NCBI RefSeq assembly: GCF_024972755.1
Contig: NZ_CP087724.1
Coordinates: 1-64,000, forward strand
Length of the DNA stretch: 64,000 nt
Origin: Halanaeroarchaeum sp. HSR-CO
Lineage (GTDB): Archaea > Halobacteriota > Halobacteria > Halobacteriales > Halobacteriaceae
Direction: 5' to 3'
Of the stretch, positions 35,179 through 44,007 are shown piece by piece. The notes under the pieces are model-generated. The model saw only the letters and a list, made by a program, of their open reading frames with translations, was not told the origin of the DNA and did no database searches. The stretch's first letter is position 1. Each line of letters starts with the position of its first letter. The position numbers and the translations under genes were made by a program.

Positions 35179-36285
35179 TCAGCCATCCACGAACGAGTCT
35201 GGCACAGTCGAGGAATCGATACCGAGTGAATCCGCCAGCGCGGCGAGGTCCCTCGCATCCGCGGGAGAAACGGAGACGCCGCGTTCGAGACTCCGCCGTG
35301 TCGAACGGAACTCCGCCTCACCGGGGAGGAGCGTCGTCTCGCCTCGCGCAGCAGTACCGACACCGATTTCGGGATCGTAGTCCGTCTCACGGACGTACGC
35401 GGCCATCGCGCTCGCGCGCTCTTCGATACGGGATCGAGTGGAAAATTCAGTCACGTCGACGACGAAAAACGCGGCGTGGTTGCCCCATAGCACGTCGGCC
35501 ATCCCCGACACCGAACCGTCCGAGACGCTGGCCGCGAGCAACTCCGACAGTACACCGAGCGCAAACCCCTTGTGACCCGCTGTCTCGCCACCGAGCGGCC
35601 TGATCGCGCCGACACCTTCACGCTCGAACGCCGCCCCATCACGCAGGGACTCTCCCGACGAATCGACGACCCAGTCCTCCGGAAGCCGATCGTCGTTGAC
35701 CGCTCGTTCTTTGATCTTCCCGTGGGCGACCTGCCCGGTGGAGAGGTCTGCGGTCAGGGGAAACTCCAGTGCCGAAAACGTCGGGATACCGATCGAGATC
35801 GGATTCGTCGAGAACCGCCGCTGGGCGCTTCCCGGCGGCGCGACGTACGCACTCCCGGGATTGCTGACGAACGCGACGAACCCCATTCCCGCTTCGCAGG
35901 CCTGTTCTGCGAACTCTCCCACCCGACCGATGTGAGAGGTCCTCTTCAGTCCGACGAGACCGACACCGCGGTTTCGAGCCTTCTCCACGCCAATCTCCAC
36001 CGCCAATGCTCCGACGGCTTGCCCAAAGGCCAGGTTCCCGTCGATAGTTGCCCACGCGTCGTCCTCGTCCGCGACTGTCGGGACCGATCCAGGGTCGATC
36101 CGCCCCGTCGTTATCTCGGTCGCGTATTTCGAGACGATCTGGCGCACCCCGTGGGAACTGTGCCCGCTCGTGTCGGCATTCACGAGGATCGCTGCGACTT
36201 TCGGTGCAATGTCCGGGTGGGTGCCCAGTTCGCGGAGGAGCGTTTCGGTGAAGTCTTTGAGGGATGGTACCGATACTCTCACCAT
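35179..36285 (-). CDS. Malate/L-lactate dehydrogenase family oxidoreductase (Ldh/ComC type)
   Basis: A 368-residue NAD(P)-dependent dehydrogenase of the non-Rossmann family that includes malate, ureidoglycolate and (R)-sulfolactate dehydrogenases. Family marks are NADTSGHSSHGVRQIVSKYA with the conserved His, RGVGLVGLKRTSHIGRVGEF, NPISIGIPTF and LGGETAGHKGFALGV. ATG 36285 is chosen; a TATA-like AATATA at 36309-36314 lies 24-29 nt before it. It converges on tctA, so it likely acts on the acid imported by that transporter. Together with the SerA-type enzyme at 27221, both stereochemical classes of 2-hydroxyacid dehydrogenase are present. Confidence 0.88.
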   Translation of the reverse strand: MVRVSVPSLKDFTETLLRELGTHPDIAPKVAAILVNADTSGHSSHGVRQIVSKYATEITTGRIDPGSVPTVADEDDAWATIDGNLAFGQAVGALAVEIGVEKARNRGVGLVGLKRTSHIGRVGEFAEQACEAGMGFVAFVSNPGSAYVAPPGSAQRRFSTNPISIGIPTFSALEFPLTADLSTGQVAHGKIKERAVNDDRLPEDWVVDSSGESLRDGAAFEREGVGAIRPLGGETAGHKGFALGVLSELLAASVSDGSVSGMADVLWGNHAAFFVVDVTEFSTRSRIEERASAMAAYVRETDYDPEIGVGTAARGETTLLPGEAEFRSTRRSLERGVSVSPADARDLAALADSLGIDSSTVPDSFVDG

Positions 36286-36661
36286 GGCTTCCTCTAGGGG
36301 ATTACCGTAATATAGCTGCCGGCAACCCCGATTCGAATACGGCCGGCACCCGCCAGGGGGCAACACGTTCGTCGCAGCGTTCTCGTGGCGATCTCATGAG
36401 GGCCCGTGGCAATTGAGCGCATCCGGCCGATGGCCGAAATAATATGATACGTTTATTGCTCCCCACCGTGTTATGTTAATTGGTGCCAATGACCATCGAT
36501 TGACGGCACCGTCACCGGCCGAGGTCCCCCTCCCCCACAGACCAATTCAAATGTCCATTGGTTCACACCATTGTCACTGTCCATGCAATCGGGACTTCGG
36601 CCCTCTTTTGACCGTGGGACGAGAACGGAATGGGCGGCGTCGCTGATCGAGCGATCCGAAC
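36286..36661. promoter_or_regulatory. Intergenic region with ldh promoter and two inverted repeats
   Basis: No gene in about 375 bases. A TATA-like element at 36309-36314 serves the minus-strand dehydrogenase gene. Further right an AT-rich stretch (about 36438-36485) is followed by two inverted repeats: GGTGCC (36482-36487) with GGCACC (36505-36510), and ACCAAT (36541-36546) with ATTGGT (36557-36562). They could be operators or the end of the rhodanese transcript. Confidence 0.5.
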
Positions 36662-38257
36662 TCAGCCCTCGACGAGATTCTCTTCCCACTCGAGATACCG
36701 TTTCATCGCCTCTCTCCCCTGCGAATACGGTTTTGGGACGGCCTCCCTGTCGTCCGAGAGATATCGGGGGACGTCCGTTTCGAGTGGGTGGCCGTCTTCG
36801 ACCCACGCGGCCACTCCACCCCGGACAGCCACCAGTTCGACAGCTGGGTCCCCCGCGGTTCCCTGGATCGACGATTGGGCTATTGCCCGACGGGAGACGT
36901 CGCCATCGGCACAGGTTATCACGATGCGGCCAGTGTGCTCAGCCCCCGCGAGTACCGCTTCGAGTTCGTAGCGAGATGCCCATCCCGCCCCGGCGATATG
37001 GCCGTCGTCGTACGCCGCTCGGTCGCGGACGTCGATGATCTCCACCTCGTCGGTCGCTCGCCACTCGATCAGTTCGGCTGGTGAAATGGTCGCTGCCGCC
37101 TGCTCTACGATTTCGTCACCAAGCGACGTCTTCGGCCGCCCCGTGGCGACAGCTCCGCCGTGTTCTTTCCACGCCGATAGCCCGCCACGAACGACGCTTA
37201 CGTTCGGATACCCCATTCTGTCAAGCCAGTAAGCGGTGATCGCGGACCGGACGTGGGAATTCGAGATGAGCACGATCTCCCCCGTTCGCACGCCGATGTG
37301 ACTTCCCGCCGTCTGGATGAGTTGCCCACCGGCGACCGATATCGCCTCAGGATGGTGTTCTGCACTGTACTCGTCGTCGGTTCTGACGTCGAAGACGTAC
37401 ACCGATTGGGTGGACTCGACGGTATCCTCGATCCGATCCAGTTCAGCCGGGGAGAGCCACTCGACCGACGTATTTTGGAGTAGCGCTGTCGTCTTCTCCT
37501 GGAGGTCTCGATACCGGTCGGCGGGGATTTTTCTGTCCCGGACCCGTTCGCTCCCCGCCGCGAGTTCGTACCCCTCGAGTTCCCACCCCATGGTACCGTT
37601 TTCGAGTTCGTAGACCTCGTCGAACCCCAGTGCCCGAAGCGTCGCGGTTCCGATGATACTCCGAGTTCTCCCCGCGCAATGGACGACCAACGGTTCCTCG
37701 GCGTCTCGTACCGCCTCCGCGAACAACGCGAGATCGACGCCTTCGACGTTGATCGAACCTGGAATCGACCCGTACCGATCGTACTCCGGCGGATTACGGA
37801 CGTCCACGATCGTGACGTCCTCGGCGATCGATGCAAGCTCTTTGGGCCCGATCTTGGGCAGGGATTCGGCGTTCGCCACGACCTCCCCGAACTCCTTGCT
37901 CTCATAATGAAACGCCGTCGCGTGAACGCCGTCTTCGGCTTCGACGAGGTCGTATCCTGCCGCACGATATGCGGCCAGCCCTCCGTCGAGATAGTCGACC
38001 GTGGCATACCCAAGCCGTTCGAGCCATCTCGCGTCGTCGTCGGCACGCTCGCCGTGATCGTCACAGAGGATGACCGGTGTCTGTGGATTGGGGACGACGT
38101 CTGGCAGTCGATCTTCGATAACTGCTCGTGGTACCCAGGTACTCTCTTTGATATTCCCCTCGACGTAGTCGAGTGATGGTCGAATATCGATCACGGCGAC
38201 TGGAGTGGCTGAATCGATGGTGTTTCGGACACCTGCCGGTGAAACGGGTTCTACCAT
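36662..38257 (-). CDS. Sulfurtransferase with four tandem rhodanese domains
   Basis: The 531-residue protein consists of four rhodanese folds in a row, each with the VIDIR/VDVR opening. The persulfide-forming cysteine is present in domain 1 (VILCDDHGE, Cys65), domain 2 (VVHCAGRTRS, Cys194) and domain 4 (VITCADGDVS, Cys449). In domain 3 it is replaced by serine (VLISNSHVRS, Ser332), so that domain is probably structural. Domain 2 has the most canonical active loop. No signal peptide is present, so it acts in the cytoplasm. It could pass sulfane sulfur between domains or detoxify a sulfur compound. It lies divergently from an SDR-like/MFS pair. Confidence 0.88.
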   Translation of the reverse strand: MVEPVSPAGVRNTIDSATPVAVIDIRPSLDYVEGNIKESTWVPRAVIEDRLPDVVPNPQTPVILCDDHGERADDDARWLERLGYATVDYLDGGLAAYRAAGYDLVEAEDGVHATAFHYESKEFGEVVANAESLPKIGPKELASIAEDVTIVDVRNPPEYDRYGSIPGSINVEGVDLALFAEAVRDAEEPLVVHCAGRTRSIIGTATLRALGFDEVYELENGTMGWELEGYELAAGSERVRDRKIPADRYRDLQEKTTALLQNTSVEWLSPAELDRIEDTVESTQSVYVFDVRTDDEYSAEHHPEAISVAGGQLIQTAGSHIGVRTGEIVLISNSHVRSAITAYWLDRMGYPNVSVVRGGLSAWKEHGGAVATGRPKTSLGDEIVEQAAATISPAELIEWRATDEVEIIDVRDRAAYDDGHIAGAGWASRYELEAVLAGAEHTGRIVITCADGDVSRRAIAQSSIQGTAGDPAVELVAVRGGVAAWVEDGHPLETDVPRYLSDDREAVPKPYSQGREAMKRYLEWEENLVEG

Positions 38258-38414
38258 GTGGGATACGGTAGCATACCGTACGTACAGTATTCAACGTATC
38301 GGCGGCGCCCTTCTCGATACGATCACGAACTGTGCGACTGCCTCCCCAGACGATAGTGTCGCCATTCCAGTTCGAACACCCTCCCGATCGATGTTGTTCC
38401 GTGTTGTCTATACA

Positions 38415-38427
38415 CACATTTATATCC
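38415..38427 (+). promoter_or_regulatory. TATA box of SDR-like gene 2
   Basis: ACATTTATATCC is centred about 27 nt before ATG 38448, the expected distance for a leaderless haloarchaeal transcript. It is one of the clearest promoters in the window. Confidence 0.6.
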
Positions 38428-38447
38428 GGTCCAGAGCTATCCATCGT

Positions 38448-39191
38448 ATGGATTACGGACTCGAAGGAAATGCGGGGTTAGTTCTCGCCTCGAGCCGGGG
38501 CCTGGGGAAGGCCTCGGCGACGGCGCTCGCGAACGAGGGCGTGAACGTCGTCGTCAACGGACGGGACGAAGATACGCTCGCAACCACCGTCGCCGAACTC
38601 CGGGAGACCGCGCGTGGCGACGTCGTCGGGGTGACGGGGGATATCACCGACCTGGCTGCGATCGAGACCCTGGTCGAGACCACCGTCGCGGAGTTCGGTG
38701 GCATCGATCATCTCGTGACGAGTGCTGGCGGCCCGCCCAGACAGGGATTCGAATCGGTAACCGACGAGGAGTGGTACGCGGCGTACGATCTTCTGGTGAT
38801 GAGCGTCGTCAGGTCGATCCGGGCGAGTCTCCCGCATCTCCGCGAGAGCAGTGGCACGATCGTCAACATCACCTCGCGCCGGACGAAAGAGGCGACGCCG
38901 TCGAACGTCCTCTCGAGTTCGGTCAGGATGGCGATACCGGGACTGATGAAAGCGCTGAGTCGCGATCTCGCCCCGGAAATCCGGATCAATACGGTTCGAC
39001 CAGGGCCGTTCAAGACCAGCAGAAACGATCCCGAGAGCTGGGAGCGAAAACGACAGCCCGTCCCCCTCGACCGGGTTGGTGAGCCGGGAGAGTTCGGCGA
39101 CGTGGTCGCGTTCCTCTGTTCGGAGCGGTCGAGTTTCGTCACCGGCGCCTCGATCCCGGTCGATGGTGGAGCGAGTCACGCGACGCTGTGA
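38448..39191 (+). CDS. SDR-like protein lacking the catalytic Tyr-Lys (copy 2)
   Basis: The 247-residue protein has a cofactor loop LASSRGLGKAS and the subgroup mark LVTSAGGPPRQGF. The active-site region reads NITSRRTKEATPSNVLSSSV and continues RMAIPGLMKALS: the serine is kept but no YxxxK is present. A clear TATA box at 38415-38427 sets ATG 38448 as start. It is followed after 121 bases by an MFS transporter in the same direction. The same SDR-like/MFS pairing recurs at 58670-60752, and a third SDR-like copy is at 28265. The reaction is unknown. Confidence 0.85.
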   Translation: MDYGLEGNAGLVLASSRGLGKASATALANEGVNVVVNGRDEDTLATTVAELRETARGDVVGVTGDITDLAAIETLVETTVAEFGGIDHLVTSAGGPPRQGFESVTDEEWYAAYDLLVMSVVRSIRASLPHLRESSGTIVNITSRRTKEATPSNVLSSSVRMAIPGLMKALSRDLAPEIRINTVRPGPFKTSRNDPESWERKRQPVPLDRVGEPGEFGDVVAFLCSERSSFVTGASIPVDGGASHATL

Positions 39192-39312
39192 TACCGTGAA
39201 TCGAGGTCCACTCGCAGTATCCGGGCACCGTCAGCGAATGCGGATGCCACCGCCGTCTCTGTGAACCGATTTTAGTCAGTTTCAAGTCGCTGAGTCTGAA
39301 GTAGTGAATAGA

Positions 39313-40575
39313 ATGTATAGCATGAACCAGAATGATCGGTCGATATCACTATTCGTCATGGTCTCCCACGCGGTCGTCCACACGTACGAACTCTCGATAC
39401 CGATCTTGATGGTGATCTGGCTATCCGAATTCGGCCTCTCCACGACCGTTCTCGGCGCTGGCGTCGCCGTCGGGTATGGGTTGTTCGGGCTGGGCTCTCT
39501 CCCCTCCGGCATCCTGGTCGATAGATTCGGGTCCCGTGACCTCGTCATGGTCGGTCTCGGCGGGATGGGCGTGTCCTTCGTCGTCCTGAGTATGGCCCGG
39601 GGGATCGTGACCATCGTTATCGCCCTCGCGCTCTGGGGAATCGCCGCCAGCATCCACCATCCGGCAGCACTCGCGCTGATCTCGACCGGCGTCGAAGAAC
39701 AGGGGACCGGGTTCGCCTACCACGGGATGGCCGGAAACTTCGGCATCGCGTTCGGGCCCCTGCTCACCGCGATCCTCTTGCTCGTATTCGACTGGAGACT
39801 GGTAACCGTCCTGCTGGCGGTTCCAGCCGGTGTCGCCATCCTCTATGCTTTCTCCGCCAGTTTCGACCAGACTGCTGCCGTGGACAGTGCCGACATCGAC
39901 CCCGACGACGGTGGGCCCGCCTCGTTCGCCGAGTTCGTCGCGAGTAGCCGGTCGTTGTTCACGCTTGGCTTCTTGCTGGCGATGTTCATCGTCATGATGA
40001 ATGGATTGTTCTACCGCGGAACCCTGACGTTCTTGCCAGACGTCCTGACCGGACTGTTGCCCCCCGTCGTCGAGCAGTACTCGTTGTTCGAACCCGGTAG
40101 CACGCTCGCCGAGGAGTTCAAGCCCGCCTCCTATCTGTACGCTGGCCTGTTGACCGTCGGCATGGCCGGACAGTACGTCGGTGGGAAGTTGACCGACCGC
40201 ATCCCGACGGAGATCGGACTCACCGTGATCTTCGCCGTCCTGGCGATCATCGCAGTTTCGTTCGTGCCGGTCGCGGCGGCGGGCATCTGGGCGCTGATCG
40301 CTATCAGCGCCACCTTTGGATTCTTCCTGTTCGCACTCCAGCCGATGTATCAGGCGACGATCGCCATCTATAGTCCCCCCGGTGGTCGTGGGCTCTCCTA
40401 CGGGTACACGTACCTGGCATCGTTCGGTATCGGGGCCCTCGGCGCCGCAATCGCAGGCTCGTTGCTCTCTGCATTCTCCGTTCACCGGACCTTCGTCCTC
40501 ATCGGCGTCTTCCCCGTGATCGGAGCGGCCCTCGGACTGATGCTCTACCGATCTGGGGACCAGTTGGTGAATTGA
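39313..40575 (+). CDS. MFS transporter paired with SDR-like copy 2
   Basis: The 420-residue protein (start ATG 39313; ATG 39322 also possible) has 12 membrane segments with the loop SLPSGILVDRFGSRDLVMVG. It is a close paralogue of the transporter at 58670: both share VHTYELSIPIL, YHPAG/HHPAA, FAYHGM and YLYAGLLTVG. The two paralogues therefore descend from a duplicated or twice-acquired module. Likely substrate is a small organic anion handled by the neighbouring SDR-like protein. Confidence 0.88.
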   Translation: MYSMNQNDRSISLFVMVSHAVVHTYELSIPILMVIWLSEFGLSTTVLGAGVAVGYGLFGLGSLPSGILVDRFGSRDLVMVGLGGMGVSFVVLSMARGIVTIVIALALWGIAASIHHPAALALISTGVEEQGTGFAYHGMAGNFGIAFGPLLTAILLLVFDWRLVTVLLAVPAGVAILYAFSASFDQTAAVDSADIDPDDGGPASFAEFVASSRSLFTLGFLLAMFIVMMNGLFYRGTLTFLPDVLTGLLPPVVEQYSLFEPGSTLAEEFKPASYLYAGLLTVGMAGQYVGGKLTDRIPTEIGLTVIFAVLAIIAVSFVPVAAAGIWALIAISATFGFFLFALQPMYQATIAIYSPPGGRGLSYGYTYLASFGIGALGAAIAGSLLSAFSVHRTFVLIGVFPVIGAALGLMLYRSGDQLVN

Positions 40576-41446
40576 TTCTGGGTGTAGCGGGACTGACGGC
40601 GCGAATCGTTCGGCCACTGCCACGCTGGATATCGGTTTGGTCCACGTCGTTCGCAAGTTATGTGTCCAATATTATCTATATTATGATGTGATGGCGATCA
40701 CAACTATCGTCATAATTATTTACTCGTCTAACTGTCGCCAGACGGGTTCGATTCCCGTACGGATACAGGTTTAGGGAAATTTGTAACACTGTCGTGCAAC
40801 GCCTAAAATTCCGCACGAATATGGGCTGGTCACGTAGATATATTGCCATATTTTTACTATATCTCCGCACATGCGCACACACGTATGCATTTTTATCCGT
40901 TCGCGAGAGGAGTGTTAGTTCGCTCGTGGCGCACCCGCCGATCCAGCCGATCGGGATCTGGTACCTCCGTCACACGCCGTCTGTTGCCTCTAGTTGGCTC
41001 CGGGTACGTCCTGGTCGAAGGCACGGTGGGGGCGGCTTCGAATTCGACCCTGCAACTGGCCAGCATCGCACGGGTTGAATCCGGGGCCAAGTGTGAACTT
41101 CACCGCACTGTCTTCTGGCCGACCGGACCGCACCATCGGGTATGAGTAATTATTTGCACCGCTAATTTGGCAATTCAGGACTAGTAATCGTATTCTGATA
41201 GTATTGCAGCGGCGTCTCGACTGCGTTCTCGCCGTCATCTCCCCAACCCCATGCTTCGTCCATCGAATCCTCCCACGAGCGATGACACCAGTGAACACGG
41301 TTCGGGGCCTGGGTCGGTCGACGGTCGATTCCTTTGAAAAGGAGTGGCGATTCCAGCAGTATCTGGGGCTCTCGGCTGTATTCCCTCCCCTGAGCTGCTC
41401 GGCGGTGGACTTCCACTCGAGCTCGGTCATCTCTCGACGCCTCCCA
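40576..41446. other. Unexplained low-GC region with an orphan tRNA T-arm
   Basis: About 870 bases lack a convincing gene. AT-rich patches (40660-40730, 40835-40895) contrast with the flanks. At 40742-40758 there is a perfect tRNA T-arm mimic (see its own entry). Overlapping minus frames at 40990-41430 and 41162-41416 have no recognisable domain, although the latter (PLLFKGIDRRPTQAPNRVHW) has a natural-looking composition and could be a relic. It may be the trace of an integrated element. Confidence 0.5.
40742..40765 (+). other. tRNA 3'-end-like sequence (T-arm plus acceptor strand)
   Basis: ACGGG/CCCGT forms a 5-bp stem around the loop TTCGATT, exactly like a tRNA T-arm, followed by a 7-base ACGGATA in acceptor position. 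No matching 5' acceptor (TATCCGT) or anticodon arm is visible upstream. It is therefore likely an att-type fragment left by tRNA-targeting integration, or chance. Confidence 0.45.
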
Positions 41447-42442
41447 CTACGGTCGGAATTCGCTCTGGAGGGCTAGCTCCGCGATACGCTGTCCGTGGCC
41501 CACAGTTTGTTCGACAGTATCGATAATGCGTGTCGTAGCGTGGACCACTTCGGGCGGTCGGTCAGGCCCCGCCGGCTGTACGTCTCTCGCCGACCGCACG
41601 ATCTCGGTGCTCGCATCGAGCGCCGAATGCGCCAGTTCGGCGGACGCATCCTCCAGTACTGCCGAGGCCGCCGTATCCACGACCTGGCCAGCATCCGCAC
41701 CGATCGTCGTCAGCTCTTCCGATAGCGCTTCTGGGATGGGATACTCGCTTCGCGTGGTCGTCCGTGCAATCGTGACCGCACGAGCAGCCACGCTGGCCAA
41801 CTGCCCGGCGAGCGCGTCGAACTCGGAGAGCCGAGCGCGTGTCACGCCGAGTTCGTCGAGTTCCGTCATATCCAGCAGGGACCGATTGAAATGCCGTCTG
41901 ATCAGGCGACGATGCCGTTCGACCTCGTCGGTTCGATGACTGATGTGCTCGGACTCGCTCGCCCCATCCGCGAGGAGCGTTACGGCCGCTTCGTACATCG
42001 ACAGTGTGATGTATTTCAGTTGGTCGGTGGATTGTCGAATCGACACGTCGTCGGCGTTCAGGAGGCCGCGAACGGTGACCTGGTGATCCGACTCGTCGGT
42101 GATCTCGAGACCCGCGAGATCACGAGTGCAGCCATCGATCGTCCGTCGTTGTGGGGACGTGATGCCGGACGCATTGTGAAACTGTATCTGGGTGAATCCC
42201 GCCGTGTACGCCGAGCGGACGATTCGTTCGACGACGGTCGCGTCCACGTTCTCCAGTTCGATCTCCGTCGAGGAGAGCTCGCTGCGTTCCTTTTCGTTCC
42301 ACCGAACGACGAGTGAGCCGTCCCGATGTGTGTAGAGATACGCCGTCGCTCCAGCCCGAATGCCGTGGTCTTCCGCCCAGTGAACCGGTATCGAGACGGT
42401 GTAGGTCCCTCCACCGACCTGTTGGATCTTTCTGGTTTCCAT
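41447..42442 (-). CDS. AbrB-PhoU fusion phosphate regulator (copy 1)
   Basis: The 331-residue protein has an N-terminal AbrB-type swapped-hairpin domain (METRKIQQVGGGTYTVSIPV, residues 1-50), expected to bind DNA. Two PhoU-like helical repeats follow (about 120-330), with acidic metal-binding positions partly kept (DEVERHRRLIRRHFNRSL). It lies 3 bases after the stop of phoU and ends the pst operon. It probably represses or tunes phosphate genes according to Pst activity. A homologous fusion with the same METRK start lies at 48576 on the other side of the operon. Confidence 0.88.
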   Translation of the reverse strand: METRKIQQVGGGTYTVSIPVHWAEDHGIRAGATAYLYTHRDGSLVVRWNEKERSELSSTEIELENVDATVVERIVRSAYTAGFTQIQFHNASGITSPQRRTIDGCTRDLAGLEITDESDHQVTVRGLLNADDVSIRQSTDQLKYITLSMYEAAVTLLADGASESEHISHRTDEVERHRRLIRRHFNRSLLDMTELDELGVTRARLSEFDALAGQLASVAARAVTIARTTTRSEYPIPEALSEELTTIGADAGQVVDTAASAVLEDASAELAHSALDASTEIVRSARDVQPAGPDRPPEVVHATTRIIDTVEQTVGHGQRIAELALQSEFRP

Positions 42443-42445
42443 GTT

Positions 42446-43123
42446 TCAGTATATCAACTCCGGGTCATTCTCGACGAGATACAGGGTTCGCGCGGCGATA
42501 TTGACGCCGTGGTCGGCGACTCGTTCGAGATCACGGATAGTTAGCAGGACGACCGAAACGTCGTCCAGAACCTGTTCGACACTCCAGGGATCGTCAGCCG
42601 TGGCTTCTCGTTCGATGAGATCGCGGACGACGCGTTCGCTCGCGCTGTGGCAAAGCGCGTCGATGTGGTCATCCCGGTCGGCGATACGGTGGCAGGTTGC
42701 AGCATCCTCCGTTCCGAACGCATCGAGGGCATCGGCAACCAGCTCCCGCGCCGCCGTGCCAATCTCCCTGATGGCGACCTCCGAGTTGGGCTGCCGTTCT
42801 ACACGCAGTGCGTACTGCGCCAAATTTCTCGCGAGGTCACCGATCCGTTCGATGTCGGTCAGGATCTTGAAGGAGGCGGCGATAAACCGAAGGTCGCCCG
42901 CGACCGGTTGCTGGAGGGCGAAGAGGTCGATGCATCGCGACTCCAGCTCCAGATAGCGTTGATTGATCTGGTCGTCGCCCTCGATGACGCTTTTCGCGGC
43001 CTTTACATCGGTGTCTTCGAGGGCGGCAAGGCTTCGATCGAAGCGCTCCACCACCAGTTCGCCGAGCTGCTGGATGTCAGACCGGAGTTCTTCGAGGGAC
43101 TCCTGGTATTCGCGTCGGGGCAT
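42446..43123 (-). CDS. phoU: Phosphate signalling complex protein PhoU
   Basis: The 225-residue protein has two three-helix PhoU repeats: REYQESLEELRSDIQQLGEL, then FIAASFKILTDIERIGDLAR, and the second repeat ends TIRDLERVADHGVNIAAR. The E/DxxRxxD motifs bind a metal cluster. ATG 43123 is chosen because the longer frame runs into pstB. It starts 4 bases after the pstB stop. PhoU links PstSCAB activity to phosphate gene control; here the partner sensor kinase is absent, as usual in haloarchaea. Confidence 0.93.
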   Translation of the reverse strand: MPRREYQESLEELRSDIQQLGELVVERFDRSLAALEDTDVKAAKSVIEGDDQINQRYLELESRCIDLFALQQPVAGDLRFIAASFKILTDIERIGDLARNLAQYALRVERQPNSEVAIREIGTAARELVADALDAFGTEDAATCHRIADRDDHIDALCHSASERVVRDLIEREATADDPWSVEQVLDDVSVVLLTIRDLERVADHGVNIAARTLYLVENDPELIY

Positions 43124-43127
43124 TCGA

Positions 43128-44006
43128 TCACCCGAATTTCCCGGTGATGTAGTCCTCGACGCGCTGGTTCTGGGGATTCTCGAAGATTTGATCCGTGTCG
43201 TCGTACTCGACGAGCTTTCCACCGGTGAGGAATACGGCCGTCGTATCGGAGATCCGGGCGGCCTGTTGCATGTTGTGGGTGACGATGACGACGGTGAACT
43301 CACTAGCGAGTTCCTCGATGAGATCCTCAATTTTCGCCGTGGCAACCGGATCGAGCGCCGAGGCGGGTTCGTCCATCAGGAGCACTTTCGGATCGACGGC
43401 GATCGCTCGAGCGATGCACAGTCGCTGTTGCTGACCGCCCGAGAGGTCGAGGGCACTCTTGTCGAGTTTGTCCTCGACTTCCTCCCAGAGCGCCGCTCGC
43501 TTGAGCGCCTGTTCGACGCGCTCGTCCATATTTTCGGTGTCGCCCTGGACGCGCAATCCGTAGGCGACGTTGTCGTAGATGCTCTTGGGGAAGGGATTGG
43601 GGTGCTGAAATACCATCCCGATCCGTCGTCGGAGCGCTACCGGGTCGACGTCTTCTCCGTAAATATCGGTCCCGTCGAACGAAAGCTCTCCTTCGATACG
43701 CGCGGCGTCGATCAGGTCGTTCATCCGGTTGAGCGACCGGAGAAACGTCGATTTCCCACAGCCCGACGGCCCGATGATGGCCGTCACCTGGTGTGACGGG
43801 ATCGAGATATCGACCGCATCGAGTGCCGTTTTGTCGCCGTAGGAGACGGTGAGGTTGCGGGATTCGATCACGGCCGGACCCGGGTCGGTATTGGGCGTTT
43901 GTTCGCCGCCTCCGACGGTCGCTTCGTCCGTCGACGGCCCACTGCTCTCGGGTTCGTGAACGATACCGCCGGCTTCGCCGTCAGTACTGGAAATTCCGTT
44001 TGTCAT
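43128..44006 (-). CDS. pstB: Phosphate ABC transporter ATP-binding protein PstB
   Basis: A 292-residue ATPase with Walker [22 protein letters not shown]-loop [15 protein letters not shown], signature [14 protein letters not shown] and Walker [14 protein letters not shown], plus the switch His in [22 protein letters not shown] is PstB-specific. An acidic Ser/Thr-rich N-terminal tail of about 45 residues precedes the domain. ATG 44006 is chosen over GTG 44015; the pstA stop ends only one base away, so the genes are coupled. Confidence 0.95.
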   Translation of the reverse strand: MTNGISSTDGEAGGIVHEPESSGPSTDEATVGGGEQTPNTDPGPAVIESRNLTVSYGDKTALDAVDISIPSHQVTAIIGPSGCGKSTFLRSLNRMNDLIDAARIEGELSFDGTDIYGEDVDPVALRRRIGMVFQHPNPFPKSIYDNVAYGLRVQGDTENMDERVEQALKRAALWEEVEDKLDKSALDLSGGQQQRLCIARAIAVDPKVLLMDEPASALDPVATAKIEDLIEELASEFTVVIVTHNMQQAARISDTTAVFLTGGKLVEYDDTDQIFENPQNQRVEDYITGKFG

Positions 44007-44007
44007 G

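Noticed and set aside
40720-40770. A complete tRNA gene
   Set aside because: Only a T-arm and one acceptor-like strand are present; no 5' acceptor, D-arm or anticodon arm could be folded.
40990-41430. Minus-strand frames of 146 and 84 codons in the low-GC gap
   Set aside because: No family was recognised and two overlapping frames compete; kept only as a possible relic in the region entry.
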